Made by a program: the position numbers and the translations under genes. A stretch of 64,000 nucleotides of DNA from Verrucomicrobiales bacterium (lineage in GTDB: Bacteria; Verrucomicrobiota; Verrucomicrobiia; Verrucomicrobiales; DEV007). The stretch spans positions 1 to 64,000 of the forward strand of contig JARGNG010000004.1 of the NCBI GenBank assembly GCA_029213265.1, given 5' to 3'. Under the pieces are notes generated by a model. The model did not search any database, was not told the DNA's origin, and worked only from the letters and a program-made list of their open reading frames with translations. This document shows, piece by piece, positions 1-8,701 of this stretch. The stretch's first letter is position 1. Each line of letters begins with the position of its first letter.

Positions 1-947
1 GCAACGAACGCTGCCAATATTGCATGCCCTTTGAGGAGCAGGACTGGCTCGATCGCGATGAAGTGCTCAGCTACGAGGAGATGCTCCGGGTCATTCGCGT
101 CGGAGCGGGACTGGGGATTTCCAAAGTCAGAATCACAGGTGGCGAACCTCTCACCCGGCGCAATGTGCTCTGGTTTTTTGAACAACTCCGGGCCATCGAG
201 GGAATCCGCGACATCGGCATCTCCACCAACGGAACCCTACTCGCGAAGCCAACCAAAGAAGGCATCACAACCGCGCAGGCCCTGAAAGATCAGGGAGTGC
301 GAACAGTGAACATTTCTCTCGATACACTCGATCCGGCCGAATACGCGAAAGCGACAGGACGGGATTTGTTTTGTCAAGCGGTCGAGGGAATCGATGCGGC
401 GCGGGAAGCGGGGTTTGAGAAAATTAAGATCAATACCGTGCTGATGCGCCGTCGCAACGAGCACGAACTCTGGGACTTGATCGAATTTGCAAGCGAGCGG
501 GATCTGCTTCTGCGCTTCATCGAGCTCATGCCGGTCAGCACGACGCAGGTCTTGACCGAAGAGAATTTCCTACCCGCCGGCGAGGCGAAAAAACTGATTG
601 AATTCCGACTCGGCGAGCTGAAATCGCGTCCTGACATTCGAACGAACGGACCTGCCTCCTACTATGAGATCCCGGACACCGGACAGATTATCGGTTTCAT
701 CGGAGCGATGACCAACCTGCACTTCTGCGAGAACTGCAACAAGCTGCGCCTCACCTGCGAAGGCAAGCTGCGCCCCTGCCTCGGGAGCCACCTCGAATTC
801 GACATGCGGGAAATTCTTCGCAACGAAGAGATGAGCGACGAAGACGTCGCCAAATTTTTCCTCGAAGTTGTCGATCGGAAACCGGAGATGCACGAGTTCC
901 GGGAGAACTATGTTCCCGGTCGAAAGATGATCGCGATTGGCGGTTGA
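1..947 (+). CDS. moaA: GTP 3',8-cyclase MoaA (5' end outside window)
   Basis: Radical-SAM enzyme that converts GTP to 3',8-cyclo-GTP, the first step of molybdopterin synthesis, in the cytosol. The reading frame is open to the left edge: codons before the listed ATG read NERCQYCMP, so the track start at 24 is internal and the gene begins upstream. The radical-SAM cluster site CxxxCxxC is visible, with its first Cys only partly in the window. ITGGEPLTR is the SAM-binding GGEP motif. The C-terminal second cluster site reads FCENCNKLRLTCEGKLRPCL, and the protein ends in the Gly-Gly tail typical of MoaA. moaC lies 1.1 kb downstream on the same strand. Identification is firm; the N-terminal ~25-40 residues are missing from view. 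Confidence 0.96.
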   Translation, partial: NERCQYCMPFEEQDWLDRDEVLSYEEMLRVIRVGAGLGISKVRITGGEPLTRRNVLWFFEQLRAIEGIRDIGISTNGTLLAKPTKEGITTAQALKDQGVRTVNISLDTLDPAEYAKATGRDLFCQAVEGIDAAREAGFEKIKINTVLMRRRNEHELWDLIEFASERDLLLRFIELMPVSTTQVLTEENFLPAGEAKKLIEFRLGELKSRPDIRTNGPASYYEIPDTGQIIGFIGAMTNLHFCENCNKLRLTCEGKLRPCLGSHLEFDMREILRNEEMSDEDVAKFFLEVVDRKPEMHEFRENYVPGRKMIAIGG

Positions 948-1019
948 GTCGGCGCTTTGTATCGCCGGGAGATCCTCAGGTCAGTGCGTCAGGACACGTC
1001 GACCGGATGACGATACGGT

Positions 1020-2018
1020 TCACGGTTGAGTGTTTGACGTGGAACGTTCATACCTGCTCCACTCCCCTTCGATTTCTTTCACATTCACTTCCCCGTCAAA
1101 AACGACATAACGGTAGCGCGAAACACAGGGAACTCCGGCAGTGACCTGAAACGGCTCCTCGACCATCGGTGCCCAGACAAAATATGGCTTCGTTGGATGT
1201 AGCCGGACCCATTGCGGGGAGCGGAAGTTTCGAGGGTCGGATAGCACGGCAATGCCTGCTGCTCCATCATCGACGGGACCATACATCGCAACCCAATTCG
1301 GACGACTGTGATTCCCTTGGAGTCGATCCAGCCCCTCACTGCTCAGCATAAACCCGGGCGGGACTTCTTCTTTTTCCTTCAGCGCAAGCCATTGGTCGTT
1401 CCCGCGGATGGCCATTCCACCATAGTGGTATTTTTCTATGGTGAGTGGATTCTGGCCGATCAGCCACTGCGACGATTCGATATCAAAAACAAACCGATCC
1501 TCCCCCGCGTCATGAGCCGTTACTTTCCAGGTCTCCTTCAAAACGGGCTTCGGACCTTCCGGCGCGGTTCGATCCTCCCACAGATGCTCCACGAAAAACT
1601 GACACTTCTCCCGACCGCTCACACTCTTCAGAGTCCTCGCGTAGGAAACACTTCCGGCCTCCAGTTTTTGATTCCAGAATTCCGGCTTCCTCCCTTCGAA
1701 GGAAGTCTTCGTCCAGGCGAAAAACAATCCATGCTGGTGCTTATGATCTTCCGCATAGTCCCCGGTGACCTCTTTCCCTGAGGGCGAATACACCGGATGA
1801 ATGTATCCGGAGCGAGTGTAAAAAGGCTCGTGCTTCGCGGCTTCTTCGGTCGGGAGCTTGTTGTAGGCGAGAATCACCTTGCCCCCCCGTTTCACGAGAA
1901 TCCGTGATTCATCGGAAACAATGTTCATGAGAGGAGCATCCTCGCAAAACAACGAGTCAGCAGTCCACGCGGTGAGCAGAAAGACGATGGGAATAGCGGC
2001 GGAGAGGCGACTGGTCAT
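1020..2018 (-). CDS. DUF6807 (PmoA-like) secreted protein
   Basis: Family once labelled 'methane oxygenase PmoA' in Pfam but unrelated to methane oxidation; common in Planctomycetes and Verrucomicrobia near sugar-degradation genes, function unproven. I start at the ATG at 2018 (MTSRLS) because it opens a clean signal peptide, and the upstream reverse-strand sequence is purine-rich (aaaggt). The track start at 2054 adds a Lys/Gly-rich stretch ahead of the signal. The motif [12 protein letters not shown], with clustered histidines, is characteristic. About 332 residues, complete. It lies between moaA and moaC in the opposite direction, convergent with moaA and divergent from moaC with only ~50 bp between starts. 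Probably periplasmic; a role on carbohydrates is inference. Confidence 0.8.
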   Translation of the reverse strand: MTSRLSAAIPIVFLLTAWTADSLFCEDAPLMNIVSDESRILVKRGGKVILAYNKLPTEEAAKHEPFYTRSGYIHPVYSPSGKEVTGDYAEDHKHQHGLFFAWTKTSFEGRKPEFWNQKLEAGSVSYARTLKSVSGREKCQFFVEHLWEDRTAPEGPKPVLKETWKVTAHDAGEDRFVFDIESSQWLIGQNPLTIEKYHYGGMAIRGNDQWLALKEKEEVPPGFMLSSEGLDRLQGNHSRPNWVAMYGPVDDGAAGIAVLSDPRNFRSPQWVRLHPTKPYFVWAPMVEEPFQVTAGVPCVSRYRYVVFDGEVNVKEIEGEWSRYERSTSNTQP

Positions 2019-2068
2019 ACCCAACCTTTTACCTTTTCCTTTGCCACATTTCACGCCTTATTCACGGC

Positions 2069-2530
2069 ATGAGCGATCTAACTCACATTCGGGAGGACGG
2101 TTCGGCCGCTATGGTCGATGTGTCGGACAAGGCAATCGTGCGTCGCGAAGCGACCGCCGAAGGATTTATTCAGCTTCTTCCCGGCACGGTATCAGCCATT
2201 AGCGAAGGGGAGGTCCCGAAGGGTGATGTTCTCGCCGTTGCCCGCATTGCCGGCATTCAGGCGGCCAAGAAAACGGCAGATCTCATCCCTCTCTGCCACC
2301 AACTTCCGCTTACGAAAGTGGCAGTCGATTTCAAAATTCAGGAGGACGGAATTCAAATCTCCTGCACGGTCCGAACCGATGCGAAAACCGGAGTGGAAAT
2401 GGAAGCGCTCACTGCCGTCAGTGTCGCCGCCCTCACAATCTACGACATGTGCAAAGCCGTCGATAAGGGGATGGTGATTCGGGATATCCGACTCGTCGAG
2501 AAGACAAAATCATCAGTTCCAGCTATCTGA
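2069..2530 (+). CDS. moaC: cyclic pyranopterin monophosphate synthase MoaC
   Basis: Converts 3',8-cyclo-GTP to cyclic pyranopterin monophosphate, the step after MoaA. At 153 residues it has the usual family length. The conserved core [29 protein letters not shown] and the later [22 protein letters not shown] are present, covering the active-site His (PLCHQL) and Lys (DMCKA) region. The stop overlaps the stop of the convergent SHD1 gene by 8 bp. It is separated from moaA by an inverted DUF6807 gene, so the two Moco genes cannot be one simple operon here. Confidence 0.96.
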   Translation: MSDLTHIREDGSAAMVDVSDKAIVRREATAEGFIQLLPGTVSAISEGEVPKGDVLAVARIAGIQAAKKTADLIPLCHQLPLTKVAVDFKIQEDGIQISCTVRTDAKTGVEMEALTAVSVAALTIYDMCKAVDKGMVIRDIRLVEKTKSSVPAI

Positions 2531-3383
2531 GAAAAGGAGGCTTCGGGGGAATTCCACCCGGCGGTTTGGGCAGTTTTTTGAAAAACTCTTCCAGCTTTTG
2601 AAACGATTCGATCACCGGGATCTCTGACAGGCCATTTCCCGAGCTCCCAGTGAACCGGAAATCGAGTCTCTTGAGCTCGTCATGGAAATCTTTTGCTTCG
2701 CCAAGAAGTTCTCCGTCTCTCCCGTATACCCGAACCCAGATTCCTGCGAAGCGCTCTTTGGCTCGATCGGTAGTCGTTCCTGTCGTCAGGTTACCAAGAA
2801 TACCGATGCCAAAGGTTCTGCTGGTCGTCTTTGTTCTTACAAAGGTTGCCGCTTCACTGCTGGTCGAAACACGGCCCGTTGCAGGGACACTTTCGATCGT
2901 TTCCGTCCCGGTATGGTCCACTACCCGGTTGGTAGCATCAATCACATAGACCACATAGGACAGATGCAAGTCCCGGGCATCGACCTGGGAAAGATTCGAG
3001 ACATCAATATCGTAGTAGCGATACTTAGCCTTTTCCTCGGTCGACTTCAGCATGGGAATATTCCCGGGGATTTCAGGGCCTGATTTTTCGGCAAACAGAC
3101 CTTTGCTCCCAATTCCCTCACGCCCCCACACATTGACTCGAACTTTCGGATTCGACGGAGGATTCTTCAGCCACTCCTTCACATAGTCCTGATCGCCTTG
3201 AGACAATTTTGCCAGCGGCCATTGAGCGGTTTGACCATTCCGGTCGAGGACAACGTTTGGCCCGTTGACTCCCAGCAGTTCCGCATCCACCTGACGACCT
3301 CGATCATCGGTAAAGACACGCGCCTCCACCACAGGAGCAAAGAATAGCGTCAGCAAGCCAAAGACAAAAAAATAGGCTCTCAT
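2523..3383 (-). CDS. secreted SHD1-domain protein, function unknown
   Basis: The ATG at 3383 ([13 protein letters not shown]) opens a good signal peptide ending near VEARVF; the longer track ORF adds 26 unlikely residues and is not used. The first ~50 mature residues ([16 protein letters not shown] to GDQDYVKEW) match the SLA1-homology domain 1 fold found in many secreted planctomycete/verrucomicrobial proteins. The remaining ~200 residues look beta-rich and end in a Pro-rich tail ([10 protein letters not shown]). No catalytic motif was seen. It lies just downstream of the FAH-family gene on the same strand (~40 bp gap), so co-transcription is likely. The domain is a known protein-protein interaction module in eukaryotes; its role in bacteria is unknown. 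Confidence 0.7.
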   Translation of the reverse strand: MRAYFFVFGLLTLFFAPVVEARVFTDDRGRQVDAELLGVNGPNVVLDRNGQTAQWPLAKLSQGDQDYVKEWLKNPPSNPKVRVNVWGREGIGSKGLFAEKSGPEIPGNIPMLKSTEEKAKYRYYDIDVSNLSQVDARDLHLSYVVYVIDATNRVVDHTGTETIESVPATGRVSTSSEAATFVRTKTTSRTFGIGILGNLTTGTTTDRAKERFAGIWVRVYGRDGELLGEAKDFHDELKRLDFRFTGSSGNGLSEIPVIESFQKLEEFFKKLPKPPGGIPPKPPFLR

Positions 3384-3423
3384 AATGCAAGGTTGTTCAC
3401 CGCCCGCGTCAAACAGCGCCGCT

Positions 3424-4281
3424 CTACTCGCACGCCACGGCCGTCTGGCTGGAAGAGCCAAGACCGTCGATGCCGAGTTCGACGACGTCGCCGGGCTTCA
3501 TGAACTGCGGGGGATTGAATCCCATTCCGACACCGGGAGGCGTTCCCGTCGAAACGACGTCGCCGGGCATCAGGCTCATGAAACGGCTCAGATAGCTGAC
3601 GAGGTGAGCGATTCCGAAAATGAGTTTGCTGGAGTTGCCGTTCTGCTTGGTCTCTCCGTTCACCTTCAACCACATTCCCAGGTTTTCCGGGTCATCGACT
3701 TCATCCGCCGTCGCAACAAACGGCCCGAGTGGTGCAAAAGTATCGCAGCTCTTTCCTTTGACCCATTGACCGCCGCGTTCCAACTGGAATTCGCGCTCGC
3801 TGTAGTCATTGTGGAGCAGGTATCCGGCGACATGATCAAGAGCGTTCTCTTCGCTGACGTAGCTCGCTTTTTTTCCGACGACGAAGGCCAACTCAACCTC
3901 CCAGTCTGTTTTCTGGCTGTCCCTTGGAATGACCACCTGATCGTTTGGTCCCACGATGGCACTGGTCGCTTTAAAAAAGACAATTGGTTCTGCCGGGATG
4001 TCCATTCCCGCTTCTTCGGCATGGTCCGAAAAGTTCAGCCCGATGCAGATCAACTTACCGGGACGGGAAACAGCAGGGCCAAGACGAGTCGAAGCATCGA
4101 TCGCAGGCGCACCGGAAGCATTGGCATCGGCCCATTCGCGAAGCCGGTCGAGATTGCCGGGATCGGCGAAAAAGGTTTCATCCCAATCCATCCCGAAGCC
4201 CGAGGCATCGATGCGGGTTCCATCCTCCAATTGAAGACCGGGTTTTTCCGATCCGACGTCACCAAAGCGAAGCAATTTCAT
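3424..4281 (-). CDS. fumarylacetoacetate hydrolase family protein
   Basis: Cytosolic metal-dependent hydrolase/isomerase/decarboxylase of the FAH fold. The family includes 2-hydroxyhepta-2,4-diene-1,7-dioate isomerase, ureidoglycolate lyase and acylpyruvate hydrolases; the substrate cannot be fixed from sequence. The start at 4281 (MKLLRFGD) is the canonical family N-terminus; the track start adds 15 residues. The metal-binding acidic residues are visible in DWEVELAFVVGK and in HNDYSERE. The C-terminal STGTPPGVGMG loop is also typical. Length 285 residues is normal. Downstream gene on the same strand is the SHD1 protein; upstream is the transglutaminase-like gene, ~75 bp away. Confidence 0.9.
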   Translation of the reverse strand: MKLLRFGDVGSEKPGLQLEDGTRIDASGFGMDWDETFFADPGNLDRLREWADANASGAPAIDASTRLGPAVSRPGKLICIGLNFSDHAEEAGMDIPAEPIVFFKATSAIVGPNDQVVIPRDSQKTDWEVELAFVVGKKASYVSEENALDHVAGYLLHNDYSEREFQLERGGQWVKGKSCDTFAPLGPFVATADEVDDPENLGMWLKVNGETKQNGNSSKLIFGIAHLVSYLSRFMSLMPGDVVSTGTPPGVGMGFNPPQFMKPGDVVELGIDGLGSSSQTAVACE

Positions 4282-4356
4282 GGCGGCGACGGTAATGACA
4301 GGAAACGGTTTCGTCAACCACCGCACCTGTGGAAAGAGCGCCTCCCGCCCGGAACA

Positions 4357-5580
4357 TTATCGAAGAGACAGTTTGGGGCGCCCCGGCGCCTCCTTCTTCA
4401 CGGGAATTCCTTTCCACCACCTGGAAGAAAAATAGTCGTGTCGGAATTGCTCCGGCTTCGCCGAAGTGAAATAGAGGTGATCCCGGTCAAACAACTGCTC
4501 CGGCTGATAGAAATCAGCCGCGTCCATCAACGGAGTCAGATTCTCGAGAACGATTCCGTCCTGCAGAGTCGACTCCAGAACATACTGATTCTCCCCTGTC
4601 TTTACGACGACCCACGCGTGCTGGCCAATGTTTCCATTCCAGCCGATTGCCACCCTCGCTTCGAATCCGGCGGAGATCAGCGCGTCGGCGAGGAGAATCG
4701 CGGTGTCTTCGCAATCCCCGGCACGTTCGCCCCAAGTCTCGGCGGGTGACTTCCAAACCTCGCGTGTCTCCGAATGATCCTGATCCAGTTCATATTCGCA
4801 ACGATCGGCGATTTGGTTCCAAAGGCTGACAATTCGCTCTTCGGGAGTCTGACTCTGCCTTTCGGCGGCATTTTCCGGAAGCTCGAATCCCTCGAAAAAA
4901 TCAGAAGCCCGCCGAATTCGTCCGCCTGTATCCGACGCGAGGACATCAAAAGGAAGATCGCAGTAGGGACAGGACAGAATCAGCGTCCGGGATTCCTTCT
5001 CCACCTCCAGAGCGTGAATTTCTTTGCAATGAGGGCATTGATTATAAAACTTTCCTCCCCGGGTGTTGGCCAGTCCCAGGGAAAATGCCGGAATGCGGCG
5101 GGACATAACACCGAGAGCGCCCATCGTCCGCCCCTTGGTAAATACCGCCGTGTTGATGACGTCAAAATCGGAATTCGCCACGGCCTCCCAACCTGATATC
5201 TTGCTGAGTAGATCTTCGCGACTGTTGGAGGTAATCAAATTTGCCGCCAGATACTGAGCCCCGGGAAACTCGGTTTGCAGCGCGTTGAAGACCACCTGCA
5301 AATCCATGTCGACGGGGTCTTCCTGCCTGGAAACAAAGTCAGCGAGGTAGGATTGCATTTCCTCATCCCCCTTCACTGCAGCTACCAAACCGGAAACGCG
5401 AATGTGATTGATCTTCGCCATCGCATCCGAGCGGAAGCCACGTTGATAGGATTCGTCCACTTGGGGAAGTGGGCGGAGCAAGCCAACTACGTCGATCATC
5501 CCCGTTTTCTGGAGGATGATGGTAAGCGCAGCCAGCAGGGCGACGAAAACGCCGCCGAAGCATAAGAGGCCTCGGACCAT
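4357..5580 (-). CDS. transglutaminase-like protein with zinc ribbon
   Basis: A 407-residue protein with one N-terminal membrane helix (residues ~3-25), so probably anchored with its bulk outside the cytoplasm. The C-terminal half has the papain-like transglutaminase core: GDCEDTAILLADAL carries the catalytic Cys and QHAWVVV the His. Between the anchor and this core is a two-knuckle zinc-ribbon-like insert, CPHCKEIHAL then CPYCDLPFDVL. The substrate is unknown; bacterial members act as proteases, amidases or cross-linkers. A promoter-like TATAAT with an upstream GC-poor -35 lies ~80 bp before the start. Confidence is high for the fold, low for any specific role. Confidence 0.8.
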   Translation of the reverse strand: MVRGLLCFGGVFVALLAALTIILQKTGMIDVVGLLRPLPQVDESYQRGFRSDAMAKINHIRVSGLVAAVKGDEEMQSYLADFVSRQEDPVDMDLQVVFNALQTEFPGAQYLAANLITSNSREDLLSKISGWEAVANSDFDVINTAVFTKGRTMGALGVMSRRIPAFSLGLANTRGGKFYNQCPHCKEIHALEVEKESRTLILSCPYCDLPFDVLASDTGGRIRRASDFFEGFELPENAAERQSQTPEERIVSLWNQIADRCEYELDQDHSETREVWKSPAETWGERAGDCEDTAILLADALISAGFEARVAIGWNGNIGQHAWVVVKTGENQYVLESTLQDGIVLENLTPLMDAADFYQPEQLFDRDHLYFTSAKPEQFRHDYFSSRWWKGIPVKKEAPGRPKLSLR

Positions 5581-5657
5581 TCGGTATCTGTTGTGTTTGT
5601 GTGTTTCCAGAAAGGTGTCGTGTCACCCTTCTGAAGCGGTTCAGTTTCGCTATGGTA

Positions 5658-5687
5658 ATTATAAACCACAACTACCGACCCGTGCAA
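5658..5687 (-). promoter_or_regulatory. putative sigma-70 promoter of the transglutaminase-like gene
   Basis: Read on the minus strand, a perfect TATAAT lies 18 bp after TTGCAC (weak -35, 3 of 6 matches). The expected transcript would start near 5650 and carry a ~70-nt leader before the ATG at 5580. Confidence 0.4.
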
Positions 5688-5772
5688 ATTATTTTAGTCT
5701 TATCTTTCAAATTTTGCGAGCCTTTTGGAGAAGTTTAACAAAATTTGGGAGCGGCTGCTGCGTTACATTCGG

Positions 5773-6147
5773 CTACTCGGGCCGGTTGCGCATGAAATCC
5801 GCGACCTGAGCAAAGAAAGCATCCAGCAATTCTCGGGGCTCGCCCACCAGTTCAATCTCATCACTGGCTTCCCCCATCAGCTCCAGCCAGCGGTCCCGCT
5901 CGGCCTCACCGATCGAAAAGGGAATGTGCCTTTGACGCAACCGGGGATGGCCCCGCTCCTTGATGTATTCGCCGTCGATGCCAAATCGAAAGCGCAAAAA
6001 ACCGGCGAGCCTCTTCTCAGCCCCCTCCCAATCCTGCTCAGGATACATCGGACCAATCAGGTCATCTGACTTCACACGTTCATAAAAAGCGGCCACGAGT
6101 TTTTCGAATCCGCCTTCTCCCAGTGCCTGTACTACTGTCGCTTCCAT
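5773..6147 (-). CDS. group II truncated haemoglobin
   Basis: Small haem protein that binds O2 and often takes part in oxygen, NO or peroxide chemistry in the cytosol. At 124 residues it fits the 2/2 globin fold. The group II signature around the proximal His, RGHPRLRQRHIPFSIG, and the following ERDRWLELM helix are clear, as is the upstream MYPEQDW segment. It stands alone, divergent from the cytochrome/LRR gene with ~140 bp between starts. Physiological role here is not decided by context. Confidence 0.9.
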   Translation of the reverse strand: MEATVVQALGEGGFEKLVAAFYERVKSDDLIGPMYPEQDWEGAEKRLAGFLRFRFGIDGEYIKERGHPRLRQRHIPFSIGEAERDRWLELMGEASDEIELVGEPRELLDAFFAQVADFMRNRPE

Positions 6148-6286
6148 ACGTTAAAATGCTACGCTACACCGCCTCCCTGTCCTTCGATTACTTTTCATTT
6201 TACCCTGATTACCTACCCCATTGCAGCTTGATTTCGCTTCCCTCTGTCCGGATACTCTCTTCCGATTGATTACAAATTTCATTTTC

Positions 6287-7684
6287 ATGAGACTTTCTAT
6301 TCCTGCCCTACTCGCCGCCGCCCTCGGTTTGATTTCCACACAAGCCAATGCGGACCATCACAACAAGAAGCTCTTTCCTGAATTGGTGGCTCCGATCCTT
6401 TCGGCCAAGTGCGTAGGTTGTCACGGCGATGAAAAGCAGAAAGGAAAGCTGCGCCTCGATTCGATCGAAGCGATTATGCAGGGCGGAAGCGAGGGTGAAA
6501 CCGTCGTTGCCGGGAAAGTCGATGAGAGCTCCCTGCTCCAGAGAGTCTACCTGCCTCTCGATGACGACGAGCACATGCCGCCGGAAGGAAAAGATCAACT
6601 CACCGCTCAGGAATCTGCCGTCCTCGCTTTCTGGATTTCCTCAGGCGCCAAGCCGGATGCAAGCATCGCTGACCTCAAGCCAGACGAAAAGACCAATGCT
6701 GCCATTGCTCACGTTCTCGGAAATCTCCCCAAGGCAGAGACGGCTGTTGCCAAGGCCGATGAGATGAAGCTCACCCCCGAGCAGGAAAAGGCGATCGCCA
6801 CCACGATCGGCAATGTCGAAAAGTCCGGAGCATCCCTTATGGCAATTGCCCAGGACACTCCGGAGCTTCGTTTCAGCGCTTTGAATGTCGCAAAAGAATT
6901 TTCCGATGACGGTCTTACGGCCCTCAAGCCGATTTCCGGGCAACTCAAGTGGGTCGACCTTGCGAGAACGAAAGTCACCGACAAAGGGCTCGCACATCTT
7001 GCGGGAATGAAGGGCATCACCCGCCTGCACCTCGAAAACACGGCGATCACCGATGCCGGACTCGATCAAATCAAAGGACTCACGAATCTGGAATACCTGA
7101 ATTTGTACGGCACCCAGGTAACTGACGCCGGAATCATGAAGCTGGCCGGCCTGAAGAAACTGAAAAAGGTGTTCCTCTGGCAGAGCAAGGTGACCGAGGC
7201 AGGGGCCGGAAAGCTCGCCGCCGCGATTCCCGGTCTCGATGCCAACACCGGTTGGAAAGCCAGCAAAGTGGAGCCGGTTGCCCTCGCAGCGAATACGAAA
7301 GCCGCCCCTGCGGCACCAGCGAAACCCGCGCCGGCGAAACCTACCCCTCCCCCGACTAAGCCCACTCCAAAACCTGAGCCCAAACCTGCTCCCGCGAAAC
7401 CGGCCCCGACCAAGCCCGCTGCCACTCCAGCGCCCAAGCCCGCCGCGCCGACTATCGATCCCATGTTCGACAAAGCTCTTACTGAGCTGAAGAACGCATC
7501 CGACCAATCCGCGAAAAAAGCAGCGGCCGCCAAAGCGAGTTTGGATGCATCCATCAAAGCTGTCGCCGAGGCCACGAAAAAAGCGGAAGCGCTAAAAGCC
7601 CAGTCCGAAAAAGCGGCAAAAGTGGCTGCCGAGACCAAAGCCGCCCTCGATCAGCTTCTGAAAGCGGTCGAGGCGAGTAAGTAG
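6287..7684 (+). CDS. cytochrome c (PSCyt1) / leucine-rich-repeat secreted protein
   Basis: Secreted or periplasmic protein, 466 residues from the ATG at 6287, which opens a signal peptide ending ...STQANA; the track start lies 22 codons upstream in non-signal sequence. Order of parts: planctomycete-type cytochrome domain with CVGCH haem site and EKQKGKLRLDS (residues ~25-110); leucine-rich repeats (~190-310) with recurring TDAGL/TDKGL units; a Pro/Ala/Lys-rich linker (~330-390); and an Ala/Lys-rich coiled coil to the end. Such cytochromes are presumed electron carriers or redox sensors on the outer side of the inner membrane. The long charged coiled-coil tail is unusual. No operon partner is evident. 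Confidence 0.85.
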   Translation: MRLSIPALLAAALGLISTQANADHHNKKLFPELVAPILSAKCVGCHGDEKQKGKLRLDSIEAIMQGGSEGETVVAGKVDESSLLQRVYLPLDDDEHMPPEGKDQLTAQESAVLAFWISSGAKPDASIADLKPDEKTNAAIAHVLGNLPKAETAVAKADEMKLTPEQEKAIATTIGNVEKSGASLMAIAQDTPELRFSALNVAKEFSDDGLTALKPISGQLKWVDLARTKVTDKGLAHLAGMKGITRLHLENTAITDAGLDQIKGLTNLEYLNLYGTQVTDAGIMKLAGLKKLKKVFLWQSKVTEAGAGKLAAAIPGLDANTGWKASKVEPVALAANTKAAPAAPAKPAPAKPTPPPTKPTPKPEPKPAPAKPAPTKPAATPAPKPAAPTIDPMFDKALTELKNASDQSAKKAAAAKASLDASIKAVAEATKKAEALKAQSEKAAKVAAETKAALDQLLKAVEASK

Positions 7685-7698
7685 ACTCCCGGGAAGTA

Positions 7699-7804
7699 TA
7701 GCCGCCTTCGCAGGAAGGTGGCATTCTGGAATCGCCCCTCCTGCGATCCACGCTCGTGCGAGCGAGGCTACTTCGAACGGTCGCTCAGTTTCTCTGCCCA
7801 CTGG
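7699..7804. repeat. intergenic hairpin repeat, copy 1
   Basis: About 106 bp, closely similar to the copy at 7847. Both begin TAGCCGCCTTCGCA and end CTCTG(C/T)CCACTGG. The first part folds as a 9-bp stem GCCGCCTTC / GAAGGTGGC (one G-T pair) with a GCAG loop; a second small hairpin sits at CGCTCGTGCGAGCG. It starts 15 bp after the stop of the cytochrome/LRR gene. It resembles REP-type elements, but its genome-wide copy number is not known from this window. Confidence 0.75.
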
Positions 7805-7846
7805 CACAAGGCGCCTCGCTCGATCCACTTCATCAGAACCGCCATC

Positions 7847-7943
7847 TAGCCGCCTTCGCAAGAAGGTGGCCTCACTTTTCCTCCGATCCACGCCCTTGGG
7901 AGCGCGGCTACTTCGAACAGTCGCTAGTTTCTCTGTCCACTGG
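7847..7943. repeat. intergenic hairpin repeat, copy 2
   Basis: About 97 bp, direct-repeat partner of the copy at 7699, with 148-bp periodicity. The same 9-bp stem is present with a GCAA (GNRA) tetraloop. Its right end supplies the last codons and stop of the coiled-coil gene on the minus strand (ending at 7924), so the element has become coding at that gene's 3' end. Confidence 0.75.
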
Positions 7944-8349
7944 CCCGGCGCATTCTTTCGACGCTCTCACCGAGAGCATCGACATGATCCCGGGCAAGCA
8001 GGAGAGTTTCATTCAACTCTTTGAGCGCATGCAACGCTGCTGTCGCGGGAAGATGATGAAGCGTGACCTGGTCACTTTTGAACTCGACCACCTTTTCTTC
8101 GCTCCCGGATTCGCTTTCCGATCCCAGAGAGACCAGAGCGCGTTGAAAGCGGCTTTCAATTCGATCGACCCGGTCCGTGATGTTGGACTTCAGCTCTTCC
8201 GCATGAGCGGTCAGCTTTTTCTCCAAGATCGAAATTCGCGCATCAATCTCCTCAACCGATTTGGAGGATTGGGGGTTGACCGAGGGGGAAGGAAAACCGG
8301 GACGGTCTTCCTGTGATTCGGTTGCGGCGGAAAACGGGATGCGAATCAT
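7924..8349 (-). CDS. small coiled-coil protein, unknown
   Basis: 141 residues, no recognised family. Residues ~30-70 (EEIDARISILEKKL to DRVDRIESRF) show heptad-like spacing and should form a coiled coil; the rest is acidic then basic. No signal peptide or membrane segment. The last residues and stop codon fall inside repeat copy 2, so the C-terminus may be recent. The codon use looks ordinary for the window. It may be a real but lineage-specific protein; an alternative is that the reading frame is fortuitous, since there is no neighbour in the same direction. Confidence 0.5.
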   Translation of the reverse strand: MIRIPFSAATESQEDRPGFPSPSVNPQSSKSVEEIDARISILEKKLTAHAEELKSNITDRVDRIESRFQRALVSLGSESESGSEEKVVEFKSDQVTLHHLPATAALHALKELNETLLLARDHVDALGESVERMRRASGQRN

Positions 8350-8701
8350 TAGGGTAAACAGATTTTTAGAAGACTATCAGAAATTTCATAAACATCAATA
8401 ATTAATCTATGTTTAGTAATATTGAGCCGTTTCCACGCCGAAATTGCTGCTTGGGTTGCCGGTGCGTTTGCGGGCATTTCCCGGATTCTCTGAAACCTGA
8501 CATCGTGTTCCCCGTCCCGTTGAAATGCAGGAAGAATCACTCACGTTCCGGACAAGCAATTGGAAAAGAACGGCTTTTCGACTGCTCGCCGCGAATGATT
8601 TCGCCGCCCTCCCCTTTCGATTTCCGCTTCCTGCTGCCCGCTTTCTTGACTTCCTTTCGAATCGGCGGAAGATGCGCGGAACTGAATCCGTTCTACTTGC
8701 T
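8350..8701. other. gene-free gap of ~350 bp
   Basis: AT-rich at the left (8380-8430), where the promoter of the minus-strand coiled-coil gene would lie, and GC-richer toward the phosphofructokinase. The track's 63-residue minus-strand ORF and the 5' extension of the kinase ORF run through it, but neither looks protein-like. No clear hairpin or riboswitch was recognised. Confidence 0.5.

Noticed and set aside
3385-4749. 454-residue plus-strand ORF
   Set aside because: Antisense to the FAH-family and transglutaminase-like genes, whose minus-strand proteins show clear motifs; composition of this ORF is not protein-like.
8349-8540. 63-residue minus-strand ORF ending at the start of the coiled-coil gene (TAATG overlap)
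   Set aside because: The overlap is suggestive, but the sequence has no motif and unlikely composition; not enough to call a gene.
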